Shown one piece after another: positions 21,464 through 36,459 of a stretch of 64,000 nucleotides of DNA. Both the position numbers and the translations under genes were made by a program. Below the pieces are notes generated by a model. The model ran no database searches. It had not been told where the DNA came from and was given only the letters and a program-made list of their open reading frames with translations. Numbering within the stretch: the first letter of the stretch is position 1; the number at the start of each line of letters is the position of its first letter. The stretch comes from Cryptomeria japonica. Taxonomy: Eukaryota; Streptophyta; Pinopsida; Cupressales; Cupressaceae. Location: positions 187,780,391 to 187,844,390 of the forward strand of contig NC_081406.1 of NCBI RefSeq assembly GCF_030272615.1, written 5' to 3'.

Positions 21464-24400
21464 ATGAAGAAAGAAGGTCCAAAATTTAATAGGGAAAACT
21501 ACAGAATATGGAGTGATAGAATGAAAATATATATCAAGAGTCTAGGAAGTCAATACTCAGAACATGTTGTTACTCAATATGTTGCACCTAGTGGAACTAT
21601 GTCTGATGATCAAAAGAAAGAGAAACAAGAAAATAATCAATCATTGGAGGTCATTATCAGTTCTTTGTCTAATTCAAAGTATGTTGATGTCCATGGTCTG
21701 GAGACTGCTTATGAGGTGCGAAAGAAACTTGAGGAAATCTATAGCAGTGATAAGCATGTGAAGATTTCCAAAGAAGACAGTCTAAGAGGTAAATTTGATG
21801 ACATACGGATGGCTGAAGGAGAGAATATACAACAGTATGGTTAGAGGATCAAAGAGATAGTTGGTGAGATCAAGAGTGTTGGTGGTAAAGTGGAGGATGC
21901 CATAGTGGTTAGTAAGGTGTTGAGAACCCTTCTACCGGTCTATGCTATCTGAGTTGCAGCCATTCAGGAGCCAAAGTCTATTGATAAAACTAAGGTAACT
22001 CTTGAATCCATCATTGGTAAGCTTACTGCATTTGAATTAAATGGTTATGATGGTCGTGCTCAAAAATCTGAATCTACATTTAGAGCTTCAGTTTCTAACC
22101 CATCTATGAAGAAAAGTAGAGATGTCAATTATGAGTCTAGATCCAGCAGAGAAGTTGATGATGAAGACAGTCTGATCGAGCTTGAACCATTGTTGGCCAA
22201 GCGGTTACCCAGAGGTACTGGTAAGTATAAAGGTAAATTATCTTTGAAATGTTTTGCATGTAACAAGATTGGACACATTGCAGCTAACTGTCCTAATGGC
22301 GACAATGAGCATAAGCATGAGAAGTACAAAAAGTACAAAGGAAAAGGCAAAAGGGATTATCTCATTGCAGTTGATGGTGGTATCACTGATGAGGAATCTG
22401 AGGGAGATGCTAATGAAGACATTGTCTTTGTTGTCATTAAAGAGGAGCCATCTAATCATAAGGCATTAATTTCTCGCATGGATAGTTTTGATGATTGGAT
22501 CATAGATAGTGGTTGCTCACACCACATGACTGGTGATCAGAGTAAATTTCTTACCTTGAAGGAATTTGATGGAGGAGTTGTGAGATTTGGAAATGACTCA
22601 CCCTGCATGGTAAAAGGAAAGGGAACTATTTCTCTTAATGGAAATAGCAGTGCAAATTATGTTTACTGGGTTGAAGGATTAAAGCATAATCTTTTAAGTG
22701 TAGCTCAACTCAATGACAAAGGTTATCCATTGTAATTCAAGAGTGGAATGTGCAAAATCTATGGGAGAAAAGGTGAACTGATTGCAACCGGCGAGCAGAC
22801 AAAAGGTAACCTGTTTTACCTGAATCCTAAAATCAATAACTGTTTAATTGCTAAAGTAGATGATAGTTGGCTTTGGCATTGGAGATTTTATCATATAAAT
22901 TTTGATAACATTGTTAAGGTCAGTAAGAGGTTTGCCTCAGTTAGACAAACCGATGAATGCTCTGTGTAAGGAATGTCAGTTAGGAAAGATGACATCCTCA
23001 ACCTTTAAGAGCAAATCTTTTGCAGTAGAACATTTGTTAGATTTGGTTCATACAAACCTATGTGGACCAATAAGGACTAAAAGTATTCAAGGTGATAGAT
23101 ATTTTATGATCTTCATTGATGATTACTCAAGAATGATGTGGGTCACATTCTTCATGGACAAAACATAAGCCTTTATTAAGTTCAAGGCATTCAGGGCCTT
23201 AGCTAAAAAGGAAAGTGGTAAGAAGATAAAGTGTCTGAGGACTGATCAAGGTGGTGAATTTACTTCAGAGGAATTCACTAGATATTGTGAAGACAATAGA
23301 ATTAAGAGGCACCTTTTGCACCAAGGACACCACAGCAGAATGGTATCGTAGAGAGAAACAAATGGTTAGTTGTTAAAGCTGCTATAACAATGCTTATACG
23401 AGGAGTAGCTAAAACTTTCTGGAGAGAAGTTGTTATCACAACTGTCTAAACTATGAACTGGATATTAGTAAAGAGAGGTAAGGATAAAACTCCTTGTGAA
23501 TACTGGTATGGTAGATCACCTAATGTCAGTTATTTTAAGATTTTTGGCAGTAATTTTTTTATCAAGAGAGGTGACTATGTTAGTAAGTTTGAGGCTAAAA
23601 GTGATGAAGGCATATTTCTTGGTTACTCCACCAAGAGTAAGGCCTACACATGTTACAACAATCAGACACAAAGAATCATTGAAAGTGTTGATGTTTGAGT
23701 AGATGAGTATCCCGAAGTTTCAGGAGAAACCAGTAAGGAAAAGAAGGAAGATGAACCTTGCATTCTAATTTTGGAACCAGAACCGATAAAACCAGAAGTT
23801 GATGAAGTAAATGTTGTAGTACTAGTTCAACTGAAATAGGTAGACTCGGAAGAAGATGATGAAAGTGAGGAAGAAGAACCTAAAGATAATGATCATGTTA
23901 TTCCAAGGTATGTGAGACTCAATCATAATCTTGACTAGATTATTGGAGATAAAGATGCTGGAGTGTTAACCAGAAGAAGAATTAGAGAGAATTATTGCAT
24001 GATCTCCACTATTGAGCCTAGAACTGCTAAGGAAGCATTTGGAGATAATCACTGGATTAAAGCTATGGAGGAGGAGCTTGACTAGATTGAGAAGAACAAT
24101 ACATGAACCCTAGTACCCATACTGGTGAATAAAAATGTGATAGGTACTAAATGGGTATTCAGGAATAAACTGAATGAAGATGGAGTAGTGGTAAGAAACA
24201 AAGATAGATTAGTATGCAAAGCTGCACAAGAAGAAGGAGAAGTTTATGGTGAGACATTTGCAACAAATTGCTAGATTGGAAGGTGTTAGGACTCTACTTG
24301 CATTTGCAGCATATAAGGGATTCAAAGTATATCAAATGGATGTGAAGTTGTCATTTCTAAATGGAATACTGGAAGAAGAAGTATACATTAAGCAGCTAGA

Positions 24401-25304
24401 TGGTTATGCTTTGACTGATGCAAAGGATATGGTGTGTAAACTGCACAAGACACTATATGGTTTGAAGCAAGCACCAAGAGCATGTTATGAAAGGCCACAT
24501 TTACACATGATGAAGATAGGTTTTCAGAGAACCAGTGAAGACAATAATATATATCTCAAATCTGAAGGAGATAAGATATTGGTTAGTGAAGTGTTTGTGG
24601 ATGATATCATAGTTGGAGGAAATGATGACATGAGTGGTGACTTTGCAAATGAGATGAAAAGTGAATTTGAAATGTCTCTAGTAGGAGAGATAAAATTCTT
24701 CATAGGTTTGCAAATTCAGTAGATGAAGAGTGGTATTTTTATCGCACAGTCTAAGTATGTGAAAGAGGTATTGAAGACATTTGGAATGAGTGATTGTAAA
24801 CCAGTTGGAACACCAATGGTTATAGGTTGTAAACTATCTAAGGAGGATGAAGCCACATCTATTGATGAAAAGGAGTACAAATCAATAATAGGGAAACTAC
24901 ATTATGTTGTTCACAACAAATCGGATATTGCTCGTGCATTTGGTTTAGTTTCTAGATTTCAGAAGAATCCAAAGGAAACACACTTGATAGCAACCAAAAG
25001 AATATTCAAATATTTGAAAGGTACTAGTGACTATGGATTATGGTATTCATATGCAGATAACTTTGATTTGAAGGCTTATATAGATGCAGACTGGGCAGGT
25101 AATGTTGATGATAGGAAGAGCACAACCGGTGGTGCATTCTTTCTTAGAGGAAGACTTGTATCATGGAGCAACAAGAAGCAGAGTTGTATATCACAATCCA
25201 CTGTTGAGGCTGAATATGTTGCAGCGTATATGAATTATACCCAGGAAATTTGGATGAAACACATTCTAGAAAGATTTAAGTATACTCGTTCCAGAAGGAT
25301 TTAA
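21464..25304 (+). pseudogene. Copia gag-pol polyprotein, decayed
   Basis: Gag (21464-22240) has a UBN2-type start, FNRENYRIWSDRMKIYI, and a CFACNKIGHIAANC knuckle at 22250-22291. The protease has WIIDSGCSHHMTG with the catalytic DSG at 22505-22513. Pre-integrase has LWHWRFYH (normally LWHRRLGH) and CKECQLGK. The integrase core has LVHTNLCGP, with N replacing the first catalytic aspartate, and RTDQGGEF. RT (24246-24720) has YQMDVKLSFLNG, LYGLKQAPRACYE and FVDDIIVG (about 24593). RNase H (24723-25303) has YIDADWAGN, DRKSTTGG and STVEAEYVA. In-frame stops fall at 21842, about 21951, 22733, 22967, 23167, 23696 and 24720, and frames shift near 23300 and 24240. It cannot make a working polyprotein. 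Confidence 0.93.
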
Positions 25305-26250
25305 CAATTTTTCCTCTATTCGTGTGCCTAGGCTGGCTCGAGCATTATAGGCAATTAATATCGAATTCCTCTGCAACGATGGGAGAAGTTGGGAGAGCCT
25401 CATTAATAGTTAGAATGAGAATTTGTGCTCCTTCATTGTGGCAGATGAGTGAATTTGGTGGTGGTGAAAGTGGTTTCTTTGTAGAGATGAGCAGTTTTGT
25501 GTGATGCTCAAAATGGAAGCCAATTTCACACTCAAAATGACTAAACTCATGCCTGCCTTTTGGTATCCGATTCCTGAAAAATGGCTGCAAAATATGTTTC
25601 TTGCAAGGGATCTAATGTTCTTGAGGGTTGTTTAACTGGTCCTTGGTGAGGAGGTGGGAGTCATTGGTCACAGATACAGAAAAAGGGTGGATATCTACTC
25701 TTTAATTCTGGCATGGGGGCTTGAATTTGGTTATTCCTGTGCAGAGGTCAGAAGTGTGATGATGGTGATAGTGTCGAAAGATTACTTGCTTAATTTGGAT
25801 TCTTTGTTGGAGTGGGCGGTCTCGGGATGGGGCTTTAATATTTCAAAAGGCATCCCAGAGGAGCATGCAAAACTTAGAGGCAGGCATATGCAGTTTCCTT
25901 TACTGCGACACCGAGAAGAAGTTAAAGCTAGATTTCCTGGGGATGTGAGGAGAGGGTGGGAGGGCCTGAAAATGTATGTTAAAATCATGGAATTGGAGGA
26001 GATCATGAGGCAGGTGAGGGAGGAAGCTAGGGTGGTGGATGAGGAATGAAGGAAGAGACCGATAACCAGGTGTTTATCTATGAAAATGGCCACGCAAAAT
26101 GAGTCGCAGGCAATTGGACTGACTAGTGGAGAGAACAGGGTGGGTAGTGTTTCGAGTGCCTCGACTACAGAAGCAGTGAAGAAAGAGAGATGAAGATTTT
26201 GTGGGCCAGGGTACCTCTTGGTGCCAATTTCCTTTTTGTTGTTGTTAAAT
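25305..26250 (+). other. Unrecognised segment with a 131-codon open frame
   Basis: Immediately after the copia RNase H the sequence changes character: more G-rich, no LTR. An ATG frame at 25654-26049 encodes a mixed hydrophobic/charged protein with words SLLEWAVSGWGFNI and FPLLRHREEVKARF. Its C-terminal helix is E/R-rich (MELEEIMRQVREEARVV). I do not recognise the family. It could be a LINE or gag fragment brought in by rearrangement, or a gene remnant. Upstream frames (25322-25504) are probably chance. Confidence 0.35.
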
Positions 26251-29200
26251 TTTATTTAAAAATCTTAACTTTCTGTTAGAAGTTCTGTTTGAACAATATA
26301 TGCCAAATTTAGTATGGCATGATGTATATGGACATTTTTTTTACTCATAGTAGTGGGGTGTGGGGTTTGAGCAGGTTACTGGTTTGTGAATTTCTTTTTG
26401 TTGATGGGTGGTTTGGAGTTTTTGTGAGTGGTTTTTTTGGGAAGTGGTTTGATAGTAAATTTGTGGATGAAGATGTATTGTTTTAACTTTATTTAATAAA
26501 ATCACAAATATTATCGATAAAATAAATAAATAACACAATCCCAAAATACATTAATAGGACAAATAAAGAACATAGGATAATTAATTTATTTGATCGCAAC
26601 CAAGATACACTTGAATGCAGAACCACACATAATTCCTAACATGAATGTGACCAACTAGGGTATGGGTTTTTGGATGGGGTAAGGGCCATACAACCATCTC
26701 CAACAACTGCCATTGGGATAGAGGCATGCTCAGACCTGTGAAGCTAGGTGGAGTCGATGCCATGTACCTACATCCTACATGAAACCACATATCTATATCC
26801 ATAAATATACCAACACACCTAGTGAGAAAGAATCACAACATCGTATGGCTCTCACAAGTGAGAAATGCGACGTCGTCCCTCTCACCCTAAAAAGAATCAC
26901 TGAACACATAGCTTATGACTAACAATTCAATAATCATGCAAAATAAAGCTTCAATAATCATGTAAAATAAAGCATCACACAAGGGTTAGTCCACAATAAC
27001 CATCATAATGCATGCATATCAATATTCTAACGAATCATGAACATCAAACATAACATAGGTTCTAACATCACTATACTCATAACATAGGTTCTAGCATAAC
27101 ATAGATTATAACATCATTCCTCACTCATCACATCATGCTTATAGCACAAAATCCTCAATACTGATATCGTATTCTTGTAGAAATTTAAATGCGACTCATA
27201 ACATTAATATATTGAGTTCAAGACATGAACACACTTCATTCAATGCCAACATCATAAGATATCTATATCAACTCATGATTATGCACATCATCAAGGGTCT
27301 CACTTTTTCCCCAATTATTTTCATAATAAATTTTACACAATTGAAAAAATGAAATGATATTTGTATGCATATAAATGATAAATTTACATTTTTCATGTAA
27401 TTTGTGCTAGATCCAAGTACAAGCACATATATGTAAATACAATAATTTATCTTGGCTCTCATGCCACACAATCTCATCCAAAAAATTATGAAATACAATT
27501 TCATAAAAAATATTTATAAATGGTACCAAGACAAGAACATGGTTGGGGTACTTTTCCACCCAATCATGAAGCATTACACTTCCTCGGGATTCTTCCTACT
27601 CGACGAATACCCGACCCTTCAATTCCTTGCAACTTGGAAGAAAAAAGTAGGAGGGTATCTCAGTGCAAGCCTAATTTACTCGCATGCAATTCTTACCATG
27701 AATATGCAATGCCTAATAATCAGGATATGGCAGAGAATTATTATCAATAATTTTTGCTAGGCTATGTTCATCTTTTTCAATGAACTCCTGACTTTGGCCA
27801 AAGCACTTTAAAATATAACCATGATCCCAAAAAGAGGATCACATTCTCTGTAGTCCATATTTGGCACCCTCCCCAGAAGGTAATCTTTCCCAATCACATG
27901 CATAGCAGGTAAAGATATAGCAACACATGCACATCACATGATATGCCATTCTATTTTCCTTTCCATGCAATAATGCATTCTTTTTCTTGTGTAATTTTTA
28001 TGCAAATGCCTCATGCATGTTAAATCATGCATTGAAAATATCATGATTATTTAATGTATAATTTTTTATATATGCCTTGTTCTTTCATTTCAATAATGAG
28101 ATCTTCACAATTGTTTTCACAATATAAATGTTCATTATCAATTTGGATATTTATCCATCATGTTTTGTATTGTTAATAATGCTAGTTTTTAAGAAATATG
28201 TGTATCAAAAAATTGAATCGAGGAAATCACAAGTATGTTCTCTTATGTCTACTTCATTGTACTTGAACTATCAATGTTCATCTCAAACATGATAGAGGAT
28301 AACACTTAACATAGGACCAAGGATATCAAACATTTGGAATAGCCACCATGAAATCTAAAAGAAAAATTCAAGAGGGAGCATTATCAAACATAAAAATGCA
28401 TGCAATTTCAACATTAAATCGAGTGTAACAAGGGTCACAAAGAAAAGATAGATGGAAGAGTTTGGTGACTTTACCGGTCATTTGAAAATTAAAAAATGCA
28501 ATGCTATTCCTTACAACACGAGGATGATTTCATCAACAATCAAAATAAATCATCAAACTAATACACTTCCACATCATTGAGTGAATAAATCTTAGTCACA
28601 TTGAGGAAGTAAAAATATGCATGACACCTGAGAATACAACCCCTCACATGCATTAGAGAACATACCCAAATCCACCATATAGATAAGTCATCTATGACTT
28701 CCATGATATACAACAATTCAAACACCATTACATGCAACTATACACTCGTTTAGCTTGCAAACATATTTAATATCAATGCAATACAATCAATTATTGTGCA
28801 AAAATAAAACTCACACATGACATACACTTAACACAAGGATCAAACTCACTTAGAGTGTTCCATTCACTAGGATGTTATGAATATGAGGACATGACATATA
28901 GGACAACTTTTATTAATTATGCTTGAAAAATGCTAAGTAAGGCATACAATATCACTTAATATGTTATTTTATTCAAGAAACACATAGTTTCAACTATGTA
29001 GAGACTGTCCACCCAATATCATGCATTCGTCTACACCATGATTCACTATCAAAAAGCTCTATACGATGGTATTTGCTTACTAAACAAAAATAACACAATA
29101 GAGGCACTAGGTCACCTCAATCATGATACCATCATCATATAAGACTATAGTGTGAACTCAATTACACCCACTATGTAAGGTAGGGTCAACTCCAAGCCAT

Positions 29201-29750
29201 GAACCACAACTACAATATACACATAATGCAAAATTTCCTTTAACACCCATTTTCACATTAGGAAAAATAGGGCCAACACCAAACTATTGTTATAGATGTT
29301 ATATATACCAAATACAATTGACCCACATAAACTTCCTTGTAAAGCTACATGACACTAGCCACACAAGCTCTCACGTGAATTCAATGAACAATGCAATCTA
29401 GGGCAATAGTCATTTCCCCAATGATTAATTATGATAATTCACATGTCATTCAGTTATGAGCGCATTAATTTCAAACATGCAATATATCACACAATGCTCA
29501 CCTAAGGTCAATTCAATAAACACTCAACTCAAATCAAGTCGAACAAGGGAATATGTCATTCCCTAATAAGTATAAAACATGTAGGAGGCTCTCTCTCTCA
29601 CTACTCAAGTTGATCCACACTAGTTCAACTTCTACTTAAATACATATATAAGTTCTTATGCACAAATGCACTAAGTACAAATCAGCTAGAGGATTTTACG
29701 ATTAAATATCGCAAATAAGCATAGCAAACTCAAGGCCCTTGTGTTGAACC
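26251..29750. other. AT-rich spacer, no gene seen
   Basis: No recognisable coding sequence. A block at 27530-27610 (CCACCCAATCATGAAG... to ATACCCGACCC) resembles 30065-30135. Sequence from 27900 on is A/C/T-rich with many CACAT/ATGCAT words. If the primer-binding-site-like string at 29753 is real, this stretch would be the interior of a decayed minus-strand LTR element. Confidence 0.4.
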
Positions 29751-29752
29751 TA

Positions 29753-29764
29753 GCTCTGATAACA
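29753..29764 (-). promoter_or_regulatory. Degenerate initiator-Met primer-binding site
   Basis: The + strand reads GCTCTGATAACA, so the minus strand reads TGTTATCAGAGC, one base away from the canonical TGGTATCAGAGC. Two bases later TGTAAGGATC starts, as expected for the inner end of a 5' LTR on the minus strand. A matching 3' LTR was not found. Confidence 0.5.
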
Positions 29765-29766
29765 AA

Positions 29767-31065
29767 TGTAAGGATCTCCGTAATTTCAAACAACATAATT
29801 CACATAATTCACATAATTCATAGAAAAAATAAAAATAAAGCATTAAATATTTCACATGTCCAAATATAAAAGATTGGAGACTTAAAATTACAGTTCAACA
29901 TAAAGATTTAATACACAACCTATACCAAGTTTTATCACAAGGAAGCATGTTCCTTTAAAATAGACCACAAGGTCAATTATAATAAATACATAAAGAAAAA
30001 AATCATGAAGAGCATCTTGACAAGAGCTCCCAACATCTGTCTAACATGGAGAGAACATTGTCAGAGCGCATATCCACCCTACCACGAAGTATTTACACCT
30101 CCCTAGAATCTTTCATGATACAAAAGATACCCAACCCAACACAAGGTAGACTAAAAATGTGAATCTAATAAAATTAATGGAATTCGGTGTAATATAACAT
30201 ATCTACATTGAATTCTAATGTAATGCTATCATGAAGATACAATCTATGCTTTAACATACATAAGTAAATAGAAGCATCACCCTTTCCAAAATATGACATT
30301 TATTCATCTAATTGAGTTTCTTTCCATTCACAAGTATTTCATTAATATAACACAATTGCACCTCATACATAGAGAAAACACAAGAATGCCTCCACGCATA
30401 CATAAGCACATAGAATCTTCCTGGGTAATAAGAGCAGGTAGGAGAACATATGGGCATACCAATGCATTGGCCTATGCCTAAACACGTATCACCAATCAAT
30501 ATTGAATACAACTTCATACATAGTTAATTTATAATGATATACACGTGACAACATTTAAGAGTCTATTATAAGGTGATGATGATAACTCACATCTTATCAA
30601 TACTTAAGTAGATTTATATATAATGATCCATTAATGGTCTCTACTCTTGAAGTCATTAAACCCTTCAAATAAACTTACATGATTTTTTAACCAAGATAAT
30701 CCTCTAGGTCATGACCTTATCTTATGGTATTCATAAAGATGAGCCACTACCCTATGTCTAAGATGGTAAGTGTTATATAATTCCTTAAGGAGGTAATATA
30801 GATTTTTATAACTTCAGAATAAGGAATCTTCAACACAAAATTAACTCTATTTCTAGATCTGAACCACTACATCAATCTTATTCCACTTTCTTTTATCCTC
30901 AACATTTTAATAAGATAAAAATCTCATGATTTTTCATTAATAACAAGTCAACATTTTATATTGATAAGTAATTAATCATTACTCTATTATTATCAATGGA
31001 TAATATAGAATATTCAAATATTGATATCATAAATCATAAATTATTGTTCTCTTTAATCAAATAAC
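29767..31065 (-). other. Probable decayed LTR or spacer
   Basis: Follows the primer-binding-site-like string, starts TGTAAGG and is AT-rich and non-coding. It contains ACATAATTCACATAATTCAC (a 10-base word repeated) at about 29800 and the CCACCCTACCACGAAG block at 30073-30090. The outer end is not defined and no duplication was found. Confidence 0.35.
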
Positions 31066-31070
31066 CTTCT

Positions 31071-32249
31071 TGTTGGAATCCAAGAACACTGAGAGGGGGG
31101 GTGAATTAGTGTTCTACTAGAATAGAGAAATTTACCCTTATTAATACAAAAACTCAACAATCGGTAAACATTAAAGCATTTAACAATAAGCAACAGTGAA
31201 GCCACAAAGATGAACACCATAACACCATAGATTTATACGTGGAAAACATCAAGGAGGAAAAACCACGGTGGGATTGGAGACCCACAATATCTATCCATTG
31301 ATCAGATGAATAAATATTACAACAAGGGGCCTGCACATCCAGGAAGGCACACTGCCTAGATCGTACTTCTCATCACAATGGAGTATCACTGACTACAAAA
31401 GAGGTTAACCACCTCAAGATATTCAGACAACAATCTAGAAAGAAGAACTGCCTATGATAGCATCAAACATGCCAAATTATAGTTCTGGTTAAGCTCAATA
31501 TCGGAGGTCTAAAACCTCTTACATAAACCCTACTTGATCACCTATGATTGACCAAATCCTCTGCATAAATGATTATTACATTATTTGCTCCTTTCCTATT
31601 CATACATATGTTCTACAATGAGATCTTACATATATTTATACCAACTCGGGTCCTAACCAATTAGGTCGGCCACCCAAATGATAATTCAATAGATCCATTA
31701 CATAATCATGAAATAAAATCATAACACATGTCAGCCTAAGGCCAAACAAACATCATCCAATCAATAAAACATCCCGGAAGCGCATCGGAGGATCCACTAA
31801 CATGTTACATGAAAACGGATCCATAACCTAGATAACACCAAACCTAAATTAGATCCACACACACCAAAACAATGACACCAATCAGCCGAGGCACGAACAC
31901 AATCACCATCAGCATCCTGAATCCCTTCTAGAAGCTGCACCAACACCACTTATGCATTACATCAAAGATCTTCAATAAAGCTCTTTCAGTGAAACCCTTA
32001 CTAGAACATGAGATAGCATCTGATCATCAAGTCAATACCAATTGAATGTGATATGCATCAAAACACATCAATAACCAATCCAAACCAATTCCACCAACCA
32101 AAGCATACTGGATTATACTAGATCAATATCGTAATCTAACCACTCTACCGAAACCAACTAGAAACCGATAAACAACCAAAACGGTCGGTGTTGCCATCAA
32201 TGACAAAACATCAATGCAACAAATAATCAATTCTTCCAAATTGCCAACA
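31071..32249 (-). mobile_element. Solo copia-like LTR
   Basis: 1,179 bp from TGTTGGAATC to TTGCCAACA on the + strand, flanked by CTTCT (31066-31070) and CTTTT (32250-32254), a 5-bp duplication with one mismatch. It shares many words with 60419-61684 (GGGGCCTGCAC, AAGGCACACTGCCT, CACGGTGGGA) and the G-run/TGAATTAGT end with the copia 5' LTR in reverse complement. No primer-binding site adjoins it, hence solo. The 60-codon ORF inside it is not a gene. Confidence 0.88.
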
Positions 32250-32260
32250 CTTTTATAATT

Positions 32261-32422
32261 ATTACCATTCTTTATTAACATTGCCTCAAATATAAAAAAT
32301 AATCAATATCTAAGTTTTCAACAAATAACCTATGTAATATTGAACATTAATGAATGCCACTTAATATCTATGTAAGTCTATAGCATTCCTATTCCAAAAA
32401 CCAACCCCAAAGGTTTAGACTT
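32261..32422 (+). repeat. Dispersed repeat, copy 2 of 2
   Basis: Same-orientation match to 6711-6860. This copy ends directly at the GT microsatellite, so the array may have grown from the repeat's end. Confidence 0.8.
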
Positions 32423-32427
32423 ATACA

Positions 32428-32553
<126 letters not shown>

Positions 32554-32564
32554 TGCATACATAC

Positions 32565-32570
<6 letters not shown>

Positions 32571-32597
<27 letters not shown>

Positions 32598-32606
32598 TGT
32601 ATGTAT
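32571..32606 (+). repeat. (GTAT)n microsatellite
   Basis: About nine GTAT units between the GT and AT arrays. They are followed by a mirrored ACATACATACATA stretch, so a cruciform or hairpin is possible. Confidence 0.95.
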
Positions 32607-32675
32607 ACAAACATACATACATATATGTATATATATGCACACACACACACATGTATATAGATATGCATGTATGTA

Positions 32676-34606
<1,931 letters not shown>

Positions 34607-35085
34607 TACACCTCGCACCATCTTCTAACTTTGGGAAACATTGACCATTGCCCTGCCCATTTGATAAAAAGGCCACGTTCTTTCAACGCTCTAACAACAT
34701 CCTTCCAATCTTTGTCCTCTATATTAATCGACACACTTTTATGTGCATCTACCTGAATACTTTTTTGGGTTTCCATCGCGGAGTTTTGTTTTTTTTGGGC
34801 ACCATAATTTCTTTGCGATCCTATTGAAACCCTCATTTATGTTTGTCTGCACTTCTACATATCCCCAGTTGCTTGGTGGAGTTCATTTCCACTTCAATTT
34901 TTCCTACCGCCTATTCCATCTATCAGTGTAACCAGGTCAAAGTTTTTGATCCTCCCAAACCTTTTGCGATAGTCTCCATGGAAGTGATTATCCCTTTTGC
35001 AATCCTCAACCTCTTCCAGGGAAATTCAACTATTGAAAAAACCTTCAACTCTGGAAACCCATCTCTTTTTCAAAAAGAGGCTATA
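34607..35085 (-). pseudogene. LINE ORF1 fragment (DUF4283-like)
   Basis: On the minus strand a 76-codon frame (34836-34606) contains DWKDVVRALKERGLFIKWAGQW, cut here only by the fragment's end. It lines up with SWNDSVAFFRERGFFFLKCFGDW of the LINE ORF1 at about 8890. Upstream (to 35085) the frame is broken but keeps the same hydrophilic style. The fragment ends abruptly at 34607. It is a short decayed piece of an L1 element. Confidence 0.65.
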
Positions 35086-35335
35086 GATGTATATTATCTC
35101 CTCTATATTACTCTTTGTTCCTCTCTATCTATTAATATATATATCTCCCTCTCTATTATCTCTCTCCATACATCCCTCTCACTCATATAAAACTCTCTAT
35201 GTTTCTCCATCTCTATCTTTATCTCTATCTCTCTATCTTCCCCATCTATCTCTCTCCCTCTCTATTTTACTTGTCTATGTTACCTTATTTATTTCTCGCT
35301 CTTGTCTTGTTTATCTTTATCTCCCTATTTCCCCC
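35086..35335 (+). repeat. CT-rich low-complexity tract, left part
   Basis: Irregular TCTCTATCTCC-type pyrimidine DNA, continued at 52055 on the other side of element D. ORFs here are low-complexity artefacts. Confidence 0.85.
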
Positions 35336-36271
35336 TGTGACTAGGAATTTGGGATAAAGCTCAAATCCTAAATTAGGTAACCACAAACCTAAATTGCAAT
35401 GAAAATAGATCCTATCACATTCAATAAAAGAATAAAAGCATAAAATCAAAAGATAATGCAAACCAAAGTGCAGATCTTGCCTCCATTGACCTCCATTGTT
35501 TCTTTTTTTCCTCCAAATATGTTGTGGATCTCACCTACAAGTGAAAAAGTGAGCAAAAAGCAGGATAATTGATAGTGAAATTGACAGTGTGAGGATATTC
35601 GAGATGTGGTTGAAAATCAATGAGAAAAGGGCTCAATTTATAGAAAAATTGGGGATTGATTGGATGGCTAAGATTGAAAAGATTTTTGGTTAGATGGACG
35701 GACATGATTGAGTGCACAACAGAGCTGCCATTCGGGGAAGGAGAAGATAGAATAAAGCAAATGGGAAGATATTATGAGAATAAATAATAAAATCTTTAAT
35801 TATCTTGTCATAAATACCAAATTAGCATGTTGAAAATATCAAGATTGATTTTAATAATTAAAAATTATTAATTATATTCATTCGAAAAGATAAATAGAAG
35901 AATTAAAAATAAATAAAATATCCTTTCACAAAAAAAGCAGATTTTTGAAGATGCATACCCCATTTTTGAATTTAAAATTAAGATTAATGAGATATTGCCA
36001 AAAAGATTGATTTTTTTAAATCAAGGAAAGATATTAGTTTCCAAATTTGAAAATTAGGAGGATTTTATGAGAAGATTTAATAATAAAAAATTATTAAATA
36101 TCTCCATATAAGAGGATAAAACAGAAGAATAAAAAAATTAAGAAAAGCAAGAAATAAAGATGAATTTATAAATAAAATTGATTAATTATCTTAATTTTGG
36201 AGGATGATAAATATGAAAATTAATAAATATGATTTATGAATTTATTGCTCATATTTATGAATTAGTTAATT
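35336..36271 (-). mobile_element. 3' LTR of element D, outer part
   Basis: Matches 50928 onward nearly base for base from TGTGACTAGGAATT, and includes the same CTCCATTGTTTC region and AT-rich interior. It ends at the LINE target duplication GAATTAGTTAATT (36259-36271). Confidence 0.93.
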
Positions 36272-36459
36272 TGGATTAGATATAAAAAAAAAATTACATA
36301 GCATCAGCAAAAAGACTGAGTTCAGTAGTAGTCGGGGCACCAATAGAGGGTGCATATACAAAATACACAGTTAACGGGCACCTCCACTATATCAGGGATG
36401 ATTATAGTTGATATACATACTTGTAGATAAAATTAACATTAAAACATACTAAGCATTAG

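Larger units (their letters stand above)
20057..25304 (+). mobile_element. Ty1/copia retrotransposon, 3'-truncated
   Basis: 5' LTR (about 20057-21390), initiator-Met-type primer-binding site, then gag-protease-integrase-RT-RNase H in copia order. The RNase H domain ends at 25304, and no 3' LTR or polypurine tract follows before unrelated sequence. The exact 5' edge is uncertain, because sequence upstream of 20057 (TTGCATTGAT at about 20038) also resembles the start of the related solo LTRs. No target duplication can be defined. Confidence 0.88.

Noticed and set aside
22129-22459. Minus-strand ORFs opposite the copia gag
   Set aside because: Antisense shadows of a clearly coding strand.
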